Source of the DNA: Ideonella sp.
GTDB taxonomy: Bacteria; Pseudomonadota; Gammaproteobacteria; Burkholderiales; Burkholderiaceae_C
NCBI GenBank assembly: GCA_016721465.1
Contig: JADKIA010000008.1
Coordinates: 1 to 64,000, forward strand
DNA length: 64,000 nt
Reading direction: 5' to 3'
Part shown: positions 19,112-29,039 of the stretch, piece by piece
How the letters are laid out: each line of letters opens with the position of its first letter
Numbering within the stretch: position 1 is the stretch's first letter
Made by a program: the position numbers and the translations under genes
Notes under the pieces: generated by a model
What the model was told of the DNA's origin: nothing
Seen by the model: only the letters and a program-made list of their open reading frames with translations
Databases searched by the model: none

Positions 19112-19915
19112 GTGGTGGCCGCCGTCGAGATCAAGGCGCGCTTCGACGCGGTTTCCAAGCGTTTCGGCAGCGGGCCCGATTCGGTCCTGGCACTGGAACC
19201 GATCACGCTGGAGATCCCGAAGAACGCCTTCGTTTGCCTGGTGGGGCCGTCGGGCTGCGGCAAGAGCACCTTGCTGAACATCCTGGCGGGCTTCGAGACC
19301 CCCACCAGCGGCGTGGCGATGATGGACGAGCTGCCCATCGCCGGCCCCGATCCGCGGCGCGGCGTGGTCTTTCAGCAAGGCGCCCTGTTCACCTGGATGA
19401 CGGTGCGCGACAACGTGGCCTTCGGTCCGCTGGCCACCGGCAAGCCACCGGCCGAGGCCACGCGCATCGCCGACCACTACCTGGGCATGGTGGGGCTGGC
19501 CAGCTTCGCCCGGCGCTACCCGTATGAACTTTCCGGCGGCATGCAGCAGCGCGTGGGCATTGCGCGCGCGCTCGCCAACGACCCCGAACTGCTGCTGATG
19601 GACGAGCCCTTCGCCGCACTGGACGCACAGACGCGCGAGTTGCTGCAGGAAGAGATCAAGCAGATCTGGCAGGAGACGCGCAAAACCGTGCTGTGGATCA
19701 CCCACAGCATCGAGGAAGCGCTGTTCCTGGCCACCGACATCGTGGTCATGACGGCGCGCCCGGGCCGCATCAAGGCCCGCTTGTCGCCGCAGTTCGCACT
19801 TAGCCGCGACCCCGCAGTGGTGGCCAGCGCCGAGTTCGTGCGCATGAAGGCCGAGATCTTCGGCATGCTGCGCGACGAGGCGCTGGCCGCGCAGCGCCAG
19901 GAGGCGGCCCTGTGA
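19112..19915 (+). CDS. ABC transporter ATP-binding protein, TauB/SsuB type
   Basis: A 267-residue cytoplasmic ATPase. Walker A is GPSGCGKST, the Q-loop FQQGALFTWMT, the signature LSGGMQQR, Walker B ELLLMDEP, and the switch His is in WITHSIEEA. The TauB-type features are the short linker and the absence of a TOBE domain. No in-frame ATG lies at the N-terminus; GTG at 19112 (or 19115) gives VAAVEIKARFDAVSKRF, the usual first strand. The stop overlaps the permease GTG by 4 bp, indicating translational coupling. Confidence 0.88.
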   Translation: MVAAVEIKARFDAVSKRFGSGPDSVLALEPITLEIPKNAFVCLVGPSGCGKSTLLNILAGFETPTSGVAMMDELPIAGPDPRRGVVFQQGALFTWMTVRDNVAFGPLATGKPPAEATRIADHYLGMVGLASFARRYPYELSGGMQQRVGIARALANDPELLLMDEPFAALDAQTRELLQEEIKQIWQETRKTVLWITHSIEEALFLATDIVVMTARPGRIKARLSPQFALSRDPAVVASAEFVRMKAEIFGMLRDEALAAQRQEAAL

Positions 19916-20709
19916 GCGCCGCCGTGCGCACGCGGCGTTCGCGCTGGATCAACCTGGCCTCTTTCGGCGCGTTGCTGGCCTTGTGGGTGCTGGTGACGAC
20001 ACCGCTGGGCGACAAGCCGCTGGTGCAACCGCTGTTCCTGCCGTCACCGGGCTCGGTGTGGAACACCTTCATCACGCTGACGCAGAACGGCTACCAGGGC
20101 AAGAGCCTGTGGTACCACCTGGGCATCAGCCTGTTCCGCTTCGGGCTGGCCTTCACGATCACGGTGCTGGTGGCGGTGCCGCTGGGCCTGTGGATGGGCA
20201 TGAACGAGACCGTGAAGGCGGTGCTCGACCCGCCCATCGAGATCAGCCGCCCGATGCCCAAGCTGGCGTTGCTGCCGCTGCTGATCATCTGGTTCGGCAT
20301 CGGCGAGGTGGCCAAGGTGGTGATCATCGTGCTGGCGCTGTTCCCCATCCTGTCGATCAGCGCCATGCAGGCGGTGCGCAGCGTCGGCCGGCGCAAGGTG
20401 CAGGCCGCGATGGCGCTGGGTGCGTCGCGCACCATGATCTTCCGCCGCGTCATCTTTCCGGCCAGCCTGCCGGGCATCTTCACCAGCGTGCGCGTGAGCA
20501 TCGGGCTGGGCGTCACCATGCTCGTCGGCGCCGAAATGATCGCCACCAGCGCGGGCATCGCCTTCATGGCGATGTCGGCTTCCGACTTTCTGCTGACCAA
20601 CGTCGTCATCGTAGGTGCGCTGATGATGGCCACCCTGGGCTACACGCTGGACCTGTGCGCACGTGCGCTTGAAAACCACATCGTCCATTGGGGCGGGAAG
20701 GAAGGCTGA
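19912..20709 (+). CDS. ABC transporter permease, TauC/SsuC type
   Basis: A 265-residue inner-membrane permease with six hydrophobic helices. The cytoplasmic coupling loop reads AAMALGASRTMIFRRVIFPA, the EAA motif of this class. It starts at a GTG overlapping the ATPase stop. Together with the two preceding proteins it forms one importer. The following decarboxylase starts 1 bp after its stop, so transport and that enzyme are co-translated. Confidence 0.88.
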   Translation: MSAAVRTRRSRWINLASFGALLALWVLVTTPLGDKPLVQPLFLPSPGSVWNTFITLTQNGYQGKSLWYHLGISLFRFGLAFTITVLVAVPLGLWMGMNETVKAVLDPPIEISRPMPKLALLPLLIIWFGIGEVAKVVIIVLALFPILSISAMQAVRSVGRRKVQAAMALGASRTMIFRRVIFPASLPGIFTSVRVSIGLGVTMLVGAEMIATSAGIAFMAMSASDFLLTNVVIVGALMMATLGYTLDLCARALENHIVHWGGKEG

Positions 20710-20710
20710 G

Positions 20711-21949
<1,239 letters not shown>

Positions 21950-22068
21950 GTCGCACACGCGGGTGGGCCGTGCGACAGCCGCGGCCGGTTCAGCGCCTCT
22001 TGTCGGGAGTTGCCGTGGCCAGCATCGAGGGTCTGCCGCCGGCGGTGGCGCTGCAGCAGTTCGCTGAG

Positions 22069-22266
22069 CAGCGCAAGGAGCCGGTCGGCGCCGGCGGGCG
22101 TACTCACGGTATCCGCCATCGAGCTGACGTTCGGTTCGGCCAGCAGCGCTGGCACGAGCGGCAGCTATACGAGGTACAGCTGCGGAAGCTGTCCTCCGGT
22201 TGCGGCTGGGCGATCCCGCTTTTCCTACGACTGCTTCCCTGCCGTGCGAACTGGCGGTCCCGACCC
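22069..22266 (+). repeat. Dispersed intergenic repeat, family 1, copy 1
   Basis: About 200 bp strongly similar to the reverse strand of 33315-33503. Shared DNA includes AGGAGCCGGTCG, CTCACGGTA, CGCCATC, GACGTTCGGTTCGG and CGACTGCTTCCCT.CCGTGCGAACTGGC. Both copies lie just after the last gene of an operon. No open frame in it has a ribosome-binding site. The remaining 22,267-22,656 shows scattered open frames on the minus strand but nothing I can assign. Confidence 0.7.
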
Positions 22267-22656
22267 ATTGCAGTCATAGAGGTGTTGCAAATCGACGCCG
22301 AATTGCCGCCCATCCAGCGACTGGAACCACTGCAACGATGCGGCGGGTCATGGTGGTTGGTATTTCGGGCAAGCTTCGCGCGAGACCATCCTGCTGATGA
22401 TCACCGGCTCGTGACAGGCGCCGGTATTCCCGCTGATGCGGTACTCCATCGCCGTGGCGACCTTCAGCGACAGCAGATCTACCTCCTGCCCGCATCCGCC
22501 ACCAGAGACTTGCCAAGGCGGGGGCGCGGTCTTGGCCCACGCTGATTGCCTGAAAGCGGGCTCGGAGGAGAACTTGACACGGACGAACCGGGACAATTGC
22601 TTCGAAGGGCATCTCCCCCATCGCCCCTGGGTGCGCGGGCAGCGGCACTCAGCCGT

Positions 22657-23292
22657 TCATGCTGCCCGTCGGCTGCGTGCAGCACCTGCCGCCAGGATTC
22701 CCAGCGCGACCAGCGCCAGCGAACCCGGCTCTGGAACAGTACCCGCCGTCGAGTTATAGGACATGTTCATGAAGCGCACGCCACTAGGATCGTTGTTGTT
22801 GGAGAAGGCGATACCTCGGAACGAGCCCAAACCCGACAGGCTGTACAACCCATAGCCGTTGATCATAACGATGCTTTGCGAGCCTACCAGCGCTCCCGCC
22901 CCATCATAGAGACTAGCCAATATGGTGGAGCCTGCGGATGCAGAACCCATGGTCCAGTCGAAGGAGTCGGCCAGCGTGTCCAGCAGCACCGCCAGCGGCG
23001 CTAGATTGCCCGGCTGCGACAGCAGGGAGTTGCCCGCGGGTGACACCCCAGGGTCGAAGCTGGCAACGGTTATCGTGCCGGATGCCTGCAAGGTCAGCGG
23101 GTTGGTGGGCGCGCCGGTAAGTGAAGTGCCAGACACTGACTGGCCCAAGAATGACTGCGTGAAATCAGCGCCGATGCCGTTAATCGTGGTGCCTGTGGCT
23201 GCGCCAGAGATATCGATGTTGACGATGGCAGCTTGCACTGGTGAAAGGGAAAGTACTGACGCGAATGCCAGAGCTGTTAGGAGCGTTTTCAT
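22657..23292 (-). CDS. PEP-CTERM sorting-domain protein
   Basis: A 211-residue exported protein. It has a signal peptide (MKTLLTALAFASVLSLSPVQA), a Gly/Ser/Thr-rich beta-type body, and a C-terminal PEP-CTERM tripartite signal: VPEPGSLALV, a hydrophobic segment, then the basic tail ARSRRAA. In this system exosortase (EpsH/XrtA type) removes the tail and the protein is delivered to the cell surface or exopolysaccharide matrix. The ATG at 23292 follows GAGGAA. No exosortase or EPS genes are in the window, which is usual because PEP-CTERM genes are scattered. The body matches no family I know. Confidence 0.85.
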   Translation of the reverse strand: MKTLLTALAFASVLSLSPVQAAIVNIDISGAATGTTINGIGADFTQSFLGQSVSGTSLTGAPTNPLTLQASGTITVASFDPGVSPAGNSLLSQPGNLAPLAVLLDTLADSFDWTMGSASAGSTILASLYDGAGALVGSQSIVMINGYGLYSLSGLGSFRGIAFSNNNDPSGVRFMNMSYNSTAGTVPEPGSLALVALGILAAGAARSRRAA

Positions 23293-23929
23293 TCCGGGTG
23301 TTCCTCTTCGGCAGTTGTGACATTGAAGACAATTCGAGATCGGGCACAGGCGATTTAGCAAATGTTGAGCCTACGACACATTTCCTCTCTCAATCAAGGA
23401 CTTGCGAGGTTTGGACTCCGGCTGGCGTCGGCGTTTGTAAAGTATTCCGACAGCGACTTCGCCTCGCGGACCTGCGAACAGCCCGGCGCCAAACGCCGGT
23501 TTTGCCGTCGGGCCTCACTCTGCATTCCTTGAATCTGCATCCAAGCCCTCTTGTTCTGGATGCTGCCGCCCCTTAGGCACCGGTGACCGCCTCGCGACTC
23601 GACGCTGGGTTTGCAGAGGAGATGCCAGGGAGCTGGCGTTCACGAACGACCGCTGCTGGCCGCCAGTGTGAGTACGAGGCTGCGCCAGGAACCTGACCTT
23701 CGACGCGATGGCACTGCCGGCCAAAGTCAGCTTACGGCGACCTCCGGGGAAACCCGGTCCCGGCCAAAACCGGCCGCTGGTGACCAGCTCAGAATTTCCC
23801 CTGCTGGCCCGCCTTGGATGACTGGTTTACGGCGGCCAACTTGAACTCCGCTTTGGCCCGTCCCGGCCATGAGCCGTCAGTCGTCTCGCGGCCAGATTGC
23901 CGGCAGTCGTTCCAGGCAAGTGTCGTTGT
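23293..23929. other. Gene-poor spacer
   Basis: About 640 bp between the PEP-CTERM gene and vapC with no supportable gene. It has the GC-rich, repeat-like texture of the other long spacers here, including a short inverted repeat around CCGGCCAAAACCGGCC near 23,760-23,777. No RNA gene is recognisable. Confidence 0.4.
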
Positions 23930-24352
23930 TCAGTTCGGATGGGGTACCTGTGCCTTGGCCAGCAGTTGAGCGCCACTGACCTTGGCGGCGCCCTTGTCGA
24001 AGGTCCACAGCGGCTGTTCGTTGGCATGGGTGGCCAACGCGACGTGAAGGCAGTCAGCGAAGTCCGCCGAGTTCTTGCGGAACAACTGCAGTGCCACTTC
24101 GAGTGCTCGCTCGGACTCGAAGCTCAGCTCAGCTGCAGAAAATAGGCTGGACAGTGTCAGCAGCACGTCGCTCTTCCCGAACTCGAAGCTGGACCTCAGC
24201 ACCCATTCGAGTTCCAACACGACGGTCACTGGAACAAACAGCGTCAGGCCCTCGCTGACGCAGCGGCTGATCAGCCGCTTCGCCGAAGCGAGTTGCGCGG
24301 CGTCGTCCTGGACGATGTAGCGCACCAGGACGTTGGTGTCGAGCGCCGCCAT
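23930..24352 (-). CDS. vapC: PIN-domain toxin VapC
   Basis: A 140-residue PIN-domain ribonuclease, toxin of a type II toxin-antitoxin pair; VapC proteins cut RNA at specific sites when free of antitoxin. The acidic metal-binding residues are Asp5 (MAALDTNVLVRY), Glu47 (VVLELEW), Asp97/Asp100 (NSADFADCLH) and Asp119 (WTFDKGA). The start overlaps the antitoxin stop (TGATG), the usual arrangement. The RNA target is not predictable from sequence. It lies in a repeat-rich, gene-poor stretch typical of mobile addiction modules. Confidence 0.9.
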   Translation of the reverse strand: MAALDTNVLVRYIVQDDAAQLASAKRLISRCVSEGLTLFVPVTVVLELEWVLRSSFEFGKSDVLLTLSSLFSAAELSFESERALEVALQLFRKNSADFADCLHVALATHANEQPLWTFDKGAAKVSGAQLLAKAQVPHPN

Positions 24353-24573
24353 CAGCGCCAGGGGTTCATGTCGTCGACGCTGACGCGCTTGCCCTTCGGT
24401 GCCTTGAGCATGCCGGCCATGTCGAGGATGGACTTGGTCTTGGCCCGGACGATGATGGTGCCGTCGGGCATCACCGACCAGACCAGGCGCGTACCAGGCT
24501 TGGCATGTACGAGAGCCCGGATGTCGGCGGGCACGGTGGTCTGCCCCTTCGCAGTGATGGTGGATTCCGTCAT
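24352..24573 (-). CDS. vapB: AbrB/SpoVT-type antitoxin VapB
   Basis: A 73-residue DNA-binding antitoxin. The N-terminal swapped-hairpin fold reads STITAKGQTTVPADIRALVH, and the C-terminal tail, which would mask the toxin, ends in VSVDDMNPWR. It precedes vapC with a 1-base overlap. Start at 24573 follows AAGGAG at good spacing (cattCTCC on the plus strand), better than the upstream in-frame start at 24600. It presumably represses its own promoter. Confidence 0.88.
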   Translation of the reverse strand: MTESTITAKGQTTVPADIRALVHAKPGTRLVWSVMPDGTIIVRAKTKSILDMAGMLKAPKGKRVSVDDMNPWR

Positions 24574-24960
24574 GGCACATCTCCTTACTCGAAGAGCCAT
24601 TGTAATGCGATCCGTCAGAATCTGTAGCCTACCGCTGCAGAAGGTTCACTCGCCACCAGGCCGTGCAGCAGGCGCAGCGGACGTCAGCTCTTCAGGCAAC
24701 GGAAGTTCGGCAATGGGTCGGCCACTGCCGACCGCGGCCGTCGGCTATGCCGTCGCTCAACTTGGAGGTCAGCTTTCCGGGGGTGAGATCGCTTACCCTG
24801 CTGTCGGTGGCCGACCCGACGCTGTCCTTCAATTGACCCTCGTCACTCAGCCAAGACGCTTCTGCGCCAAGATCGAGCCCTGGCGCCGTCAGCCCGAACG
24901 ACAACGAACACTCGCGAGCCAGGGCCACACACCTGGGCACCCGCCAGACAGGCTCAAGCG
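24574..24960. other. Spacer without recognisable genes
   Basis: About 390 bp between vapB and the LysR gene. It contains vapB promoter sequence next to 24,600. The remainder is GC-rich sequence with an open minus-strand frame (24,692-24,964) that matches no family and has no ribosome-binding site. Confidence 0.4.
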
Positions 24961-25875
24961 TCACGGGTGCTCTGAAAGGCGAATCTCCTCCCGGAGTTCA
25001 ATCGCAAAGGCGTCCGCGAGCGGAAGTCGTGCCCCCGATTCCGGAAAGATGATCCCGTAGCGCGACGCGAGCGCCTCCTTGAGCGGACGCACCACCACCA
25101 GCGGACCGGCAAACGGCTCCGCAGTCCACTTGGAAACCAAGGTGACACCGGCGCCAGCGGCGACCAGCGCGCAGGCGATGGATGAACTCGGCGTCTCCAG
25201 GACCACGTTGGGCGCAACACCGAGGCTCGAGAAGGCATCATCGATCTGGTAGCGAACGAAGCTGTGCTGCGACAGCAGCACCATGCGTTCGCCGTCGAGG
25301 TCCTTCAACGAGATCTGATTCTTGCCGGCCAAGCGATGCGTCGCCGGGAGGACCACCATCGAGCTAACTGGCTCCAGTTGCTCGATCACGATGGCCGGCC
25401 GCGACAGGGGCAGCTCGACGACCCCCACATCGAACTGCTTCGTGGACACCAGTTCCGCAATCTGCCGCGACGGCAGGCTCTGGACGAAGACCGTGACCTT
25501 GGGGCGCGAGGACATTAAGCGTGCAATCCCACGCGGCACGAGCCATTGCGCCAACGCCGGCAACGTTGCCACGCGCAAGGCGCCGGCCCGCTGAAAGTGA
25601 ATGTCCTGCGCAACCTGTGCGATGCGATCGAGACTGCCATAGAGCGGCTCGATCTCCCGGTACAGGGCCTCCGCCTCAGCGGTCGGTACGAGCCGCCGAC
25701 CGTGACGTTCGAAGAGCTTGTATCCGATCCGCAGTTCGAACAACCCGATCGACCGGCTGACCCCTGGCTGGGTGACGTTCATCAACCGTGCCGCCCCGAC
25801 GACGGTGCCGGCGAGCATCACCGAGCGAAAGGCTTCGATCTGCCTCAGGTTGAGGGCTGCTTTCACACATACCAT
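24961..25875 (-). CDS. LysR-family regulator (OccR/NocR-like)
   Basis: A 304-residue LysR-type regulator. The winged HTH is at residues 8-66: ALNLRQIEAFRSVMLAGTV, then AARLMNVTQPGVSRSIGLFE and YKLFERHGRRLVPT. The effector domain fills the rest, with QLEPVSSMVVLPATHRLAG. The NLRQIEAFRSVM opening is characteristic of the OccR/NocR/ArgP-like branch that senses opines or basic amino acids. It diverges from the eight-gene operon starting at 26008 with a 132-bp shared promoter region, so it most likely activates that operon in response to its substrate. The specificity is inferred from family and position. Confidence 0.86.
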   Translation of the reverse strand: MVCVKAALNLRQIEAFRSVMLAGTVVGAARLMNVTQPGVSRSIGLFELRIGYKLFERHGRRLVPTAEAEALYREIEPLYGSLDRIAQVAQDIHFQRAGALRVATLPALAQWLVPRGIARLMSSRPKVTVFVQSLPSRQIAELVSTKQFDVGVVELPLSRPAIVIEQLEPVSSMVVLPATHRLAGKNQISLKDLDGERMVLLSQHSFVRYQIDDAFSSLGVAPNVVLETPSSSIACALVAAGAGVTLVSKWTAEPFAGPLVVVRPLKEALASRYGIIFPESGARLPLADAFAIELREEIRLSEHP

Positions 25876-25941
25876 TTGAGCATAAGCAGCAGGCGAGATT
25901 TGATTTTTCTTTCTGCGACCGGATCACTACCATTTGCGCAT
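25871..25941. promoter_or_regulatory. Paired direct repeats in the LysR/operon shared promoter
   Basis: ACCATTTGAGCAT (25871-25883, overlapping the LysR start codon) and ACCATTTGCGCAT (25929-25941) match at 12 of 13 positions and start 58 bp apart. LysR proteins bind two such sites in the shared promoter and bend the DNA between them. The interval between the repeats is AT-rich (TTTGATTTTTCTTTCT). Binding is inferred. Confidence 0.45.
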
Positions 25942-26007
25942 CCTTGGCCCCAGCAGCCTTGCATCCAGGGAATTTCCCTCAACAAATCCTTCCTCTAGGA
26001 GACCTCG

Positions 26008-27039
26008 ATGCGCAAATACCTCTGTGTCATGAGCCTGCTGGCGACGGCGGCGGCGTTCTGCGTGCAGGCCGCCGAGACGATCTACGTCGGCGGCGCTGGA
26101 GGCTCGAACGAACAGCTGTTCAAGGAAAGGATCATCCCCGCCTTCGAAGCGAAGACGGGCGCCAGGGTGGTCTACGTGCCGGGCAACTCCACCGACATCC
26201 TGGCCAAGCTGCAGGCGCAGAAGGGCAAGCAGGAGATGTCGGTCGCGCTGATCGACGACGGCCCGATGTACCAGGCGGTCGGCCAGGGCCTGTGCGCCAA
26301 GGTCGAGGAAAGCGGATCGATCAAGGAGCTGTACCCGAACGCCCGCATGATCGGTGATAAGTCGGTGGGCATCGGCTTCATCGCCACCGGCCTGGCCTAC
26401 AACAAGGACGCCTTCGCGAAGAACGGCTGGAAGGCACCGACCTCGTGGCTGGACCTGACCGATCCGAAGTACAAGCAGAAGGTGGTGATCCCGCCCATCA
26501 CCAATGGCTACGGCCTGCTGACGCTGGTGATGATGTCCAGACTCAACGGCGGCGGCGAAGACAAGATGGATCCCGGCTTCGACGTGATGGCCAAGAAGGT
26601 CGCCCCCAACGTGCTGGCCTGGGAGCCCTCACCCGGCAAGATGGCGCAGATGCTGCAAACCGGTGAGGCCGCACTGGTGGTGTGGGGCAACGGACGTGTC
26701 CAAGCGGTCGTCGACCAAGGTGCGCCGGTGGAGTTCGTCTATCCGAAAGAAGGCGCGGTGGCCCTCATGGTGGCGGGCTGCGTGGTCGAAGGCGCGCCGC
26801 AAGCCAAGCTCGGGCAGCAGTTCCTGCAACACGTGGTCTCCGCAGAGTCACAGGCCCTGCTGGCCAGTACGGTGGGGTTTGGCCCGGTGAACAAGACCGC
26901 CAAGCTTGCGCCCGAAATCGTGAAGAAGGTGGTATTCGGCCCGGACAAGGTCAATGCACTGATTTCGCCCAACTACGACGTGATCAACGCCAAGCGCGCC
27001 GAGTGGACCAACCGCTGGAATCGCGCGGTCGAGCGCTGA
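26008..27039 (+). CDS. ABC transporter periplasmic binding protein (PotD/PotF or iron-type fold)
   Basis: A 343-residue exported binding protein. Signal peptide MRKYLCVMSLLATAAAFCVQA is followed by ETIYVGGAGGSNEQLFKERI, the typical first strand of the polyamine/putrescine/Fe3+ type. Later motifs are NSTDILAKLQAQKG, GFIATGLAYNKDAF and GKMAQMLQTGEAALVVWGNG. First gene of an operon with its ATPase 84 bp downstream. An upstream TCTAGGAGACC ribosome-binding site supports the ATG at 26008. Given the enzymes that follow, the cargo is probably an amino-acid derivative or opine rather than a polyamine; this is inference. Confidence 0.85.
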   Translation: MRKYLCVMSLLATAAAFCVQAAETIYVGGAGGSNEQLFKERIIPAFEAKTGARVVYVPGNSTDILAKLQAQKGKQEMSVALIDDGPMYQAVGQGLCAKVEESGSIKELYPNARMIGDKSVGIGFIATGLAYNKDAFAKNGWKAPTSWLDLTDPKYKQKVVIPPITNGYGLLTLVMMSRLNGGGEDKMDPGFDVMAKKVAPNVLAWEPSPGKMAQMLQTGEAALVVWGNGRVQAVVDQGAPVEFVYPKEGAVALMVAGCVVEGAPQAKLGQQFLQHVVSAESQALLASTVGFGPVNKTAKLAPEIVKKVVFGPDKVNALISPNYDVINAKRAEWTNRWNRAVER

Positions 27040-27123
27040 GCGCGCTTCACTCGAGGCACACGCCATGAGCCGCCGGGCCGCTCCCAAGGCGAATACCGCA
27101 GTGCACAGCACGGAGGTAACCCA

Positions 27124-28182
27124 ATGAGCTTCCTCGAACTGAAGGGCCTGTCCAAGCACTACGGCAACGTGGTGGCCGTGGCCGCATGCGACCTCGCCGT
27201 GGCCAAGGGAGAGTTCGTCTGCTTGCTCGGGCCTTCCGGCTGCGGCAAGACCACGACGCTGCAGATGGTGGCGGGCTTCGTGGAGCCCACCGGTGGACGC
27301 ATCCTGCTCAACGGCGCCGACATCACCAACGTCAAGCCCAACCAACGCGGGCTGGGAATCGTGTTCCAGAGCTACGCCTTGTTTCCCCACATGACCGTGG
27401 CCGACAACGTCGCGTTCGGCCTGGAGATGCGCCGCGTGCCGTCGGGCGAGAGGCGCAAGCGCGTTGACGCCACGCTGGAGTTGGTGCACCTGGGCGCCAT
27501 GGCCAGCCGCTACCCACGCGAGTTGTCGGGCGGGCAGCGCCAACGCGTGGCATTGGCGCGCGCACTGGCGATCCAGCCACCGGTGCTGCTGCTCGACGAA
27601 CCGATGGGTGCGCTCGACGCCAAGCTGCGCGAGGAGATGCAGATCGAACTGCGAGCGCTGCAGCACCGGGTGGGTGTCACGACGATCATGGTGACGCACG
27701 ACCAGGCCGAGGCCATGACCTTGGCTGACCGGGTGGTGTTGATGAACATGGGCAGCATCGAGCAGGTCGGCAAGCCCTTCGAGATGTATGAGCGCCCGAA
27801 TGGCCGCTTTTCGTCCACCTTCCTGGGCAAGGCGAACGTGTTCGAGACCACGCGCGCGCGGTCGGGTGCCACGGTCGAGGTATCGGGCTACCGTCTGCCG
27901 ACCAGCGACACGGAACGCATCGGCCCACTTGAGTACATCGTCCGACCCGAAAGAATCGAGTTCGCTGCCGATGCGAGCGCCCTTGTCAAGGGCCGCGTGG
28001 GTGCGCGCGTGTTCCTCGGCAACCACTGGCTGTTCCAGGTCGACACCCCGTTGGGCACCATGCAACTGACGCATGCGAATACCGGATTGCCGCAAGCCAA
28101 CGAGGGTGACGAGGTGGGCTTGCGTTGGGCGCCCGAGAACGCGCGTCTCGTGCCTCGCGCGGCGGCTGCGGTGGCACCATGA
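27124..28182 (+). CDS. ABC transporter ATP-binding protein, PotA type
   Basis: A 352-residue ATPase. Walker A is GPSGCGKTT, Q-loop VFQSYALFPHMTV, signature LSGGQRQR, Walker B VLLLDEPMGALDAK, switch MVTHDQAEA. A C-terminal TOBE-like domain (about residues 240-345, EYIVRPERIEFAA) is present, as in PotA/FbpC/UgpC. A GGAGGTAACCC ribosome-binding site precedes the ATG. It overlaps the first permease by 4 bp (ATGA). Confidence 0.9.
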   Translation: MSFLELKGLSKHYGNVVAVAACDLAVAKGEFVCLLGPSGCGKTTTLQMVAGFVEPTGGRILLNGADITNVKPNQRGLGIVFQSYALFPHMTVADNVAFGLEMRRVPSGERRKRVDATLELVHLGAMASRYPRELSGGQRQRVALARALAIQPPVLLLDEPMGALDAKLREEMQIELRALQHRVGVTTIMVTHDQAEAMTLADRVVLMNMGSIEQVGKPFEMYERPNGRFSSTFLGKANVFETTRARSGATVEVSGYRLPTSDTERIGPLEYIVRPERIEFAADASALVKGRVGARVFLGNHWLFQVDTPLGTMQLTHANTGLPQANEGDEVGLRWAPENARLVPRAAAAVAP

Positions 28183-29039
28183 ACCCGCAGCGCAACTGGC
28201 TGCCCTACTGGCTCACGGCGCCAGGCGTCTTGATGGCGCTGGCCTTTGTCGCGCTGCCGCTGGTCATCACCCTGTCGCTCAGCCTGTATCCCTTCCTGCC
28301 GGGAGGCGGCGTCGGTGACCAGATGACGATCGCCAACTACGCTGATGTCGCTCGCGACGAGTACTTCCATGTCATCTTCGCGCGCACCTTCGGCATGGCA
28401 AGCCTTGTCACGCTCATCTGCATCGTGATCGGTGTGCCGGAGGCCTATGTGCTGAGCCGGCTGTCGGCGCGCTGGCGCGCGGTGTCGATCGTGATCGTGC
28501 TCGGCCCGATGCTGATCTCGGTTGTGGTCCGTACCCTGGGTTGGGCGGTGCTGCTCGGCAATGAGGGCGTGATCAACAAGCTGCTGCTGGGCAGCGGCCT
28601 CGTCAACGAACCGGTGAAGATGATGTTCACGTTCACCGGCGTCGTCGTCGCGCTGGTGCATGTGCTGGTGCCCTTCATGGTGCTCGCGGTGTGGGCTTCG
28701 TTGCAGAAGCTCGACGCCTCCACCGAGCAGGCGGCGCAGTCGCTCGGGGCCGGCTTGACCACGGTGATGCGCCGAATCGTTTTCCCGCAGGTGATTCCCG
28801 GCGTGCTGTCTGGCGGCTTGATCGTGTTTGCCCTGGCCGCCAGCGCCTTTGCAACGCCGGCCATCATCGGTGGTCGGCGCTTGAAGGTGGTCCCGACCAC
28901 GATCTACGACGAGTTCCTGGGCAACTTGAACTGGCCTCTGGGTGCGGCGCTGGCCGTGGTGCTGGTCGTCATCGTTCTGGTGGTCTCTCTGGGCATGAAC
29001 CGGTTGGTCGAACGTCGCTACAAGCAGGTGTTCCAGTGA
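28179..29039 (+). CDS. ABC transporter permease, PotB type
   Basis: A 286-residue inner-membrane permease with six hydrophobic helices. The first is YWLTAPGVLMALAFVALPLV. The EAA coupling loop is EQAAQSLGAGLTTVMRRIVFPQ. The ATG overlaps the ATPase stop and the stop overlaps the GTG of the second permease, so the three are translationally coupled. It pairs with the following permease as a heterodimer. Confidence 0.88.
   Translation: MNPQRNWLPYWLTAPGVLMALAFVALPLVITLSLSLYPFLPGGGVGDQMTIANYADVARDEYFHVIFARTFGMASLVTLICIVIGVPEAYVLSRLSARWRAVSIVIVLGPMLISVVVRTLGWAVLLGNEGVINKLLLGSGLVNEPVKMMFTFTGVVVALVHVLVPFMVLAVWASLQKLDASTEQAAQSLGAGLTTVMRRIVFPQVIPGVLSGGLIVFALAASAFATPAIIGGRRLKVVPTTIYDEFLGNLNWPLGAALAVVLVVIVLVVSLGMNRLVERRYKQVFQ

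Noticed and set aside
22348..22596. Minus-strand open frame with YRISGNTGACHEPVIISR, possibly a gene fragment
   Set aside because: The texture looks protein-like, but I could not connect it to any family or start signal and neighbouring frames do not extend it.
23600..23880. Possible third copy of a dispersed repeat
   Set aside because: Only short GC-rich words are shared with the two clear families; no ordered alignment could be made by eye.
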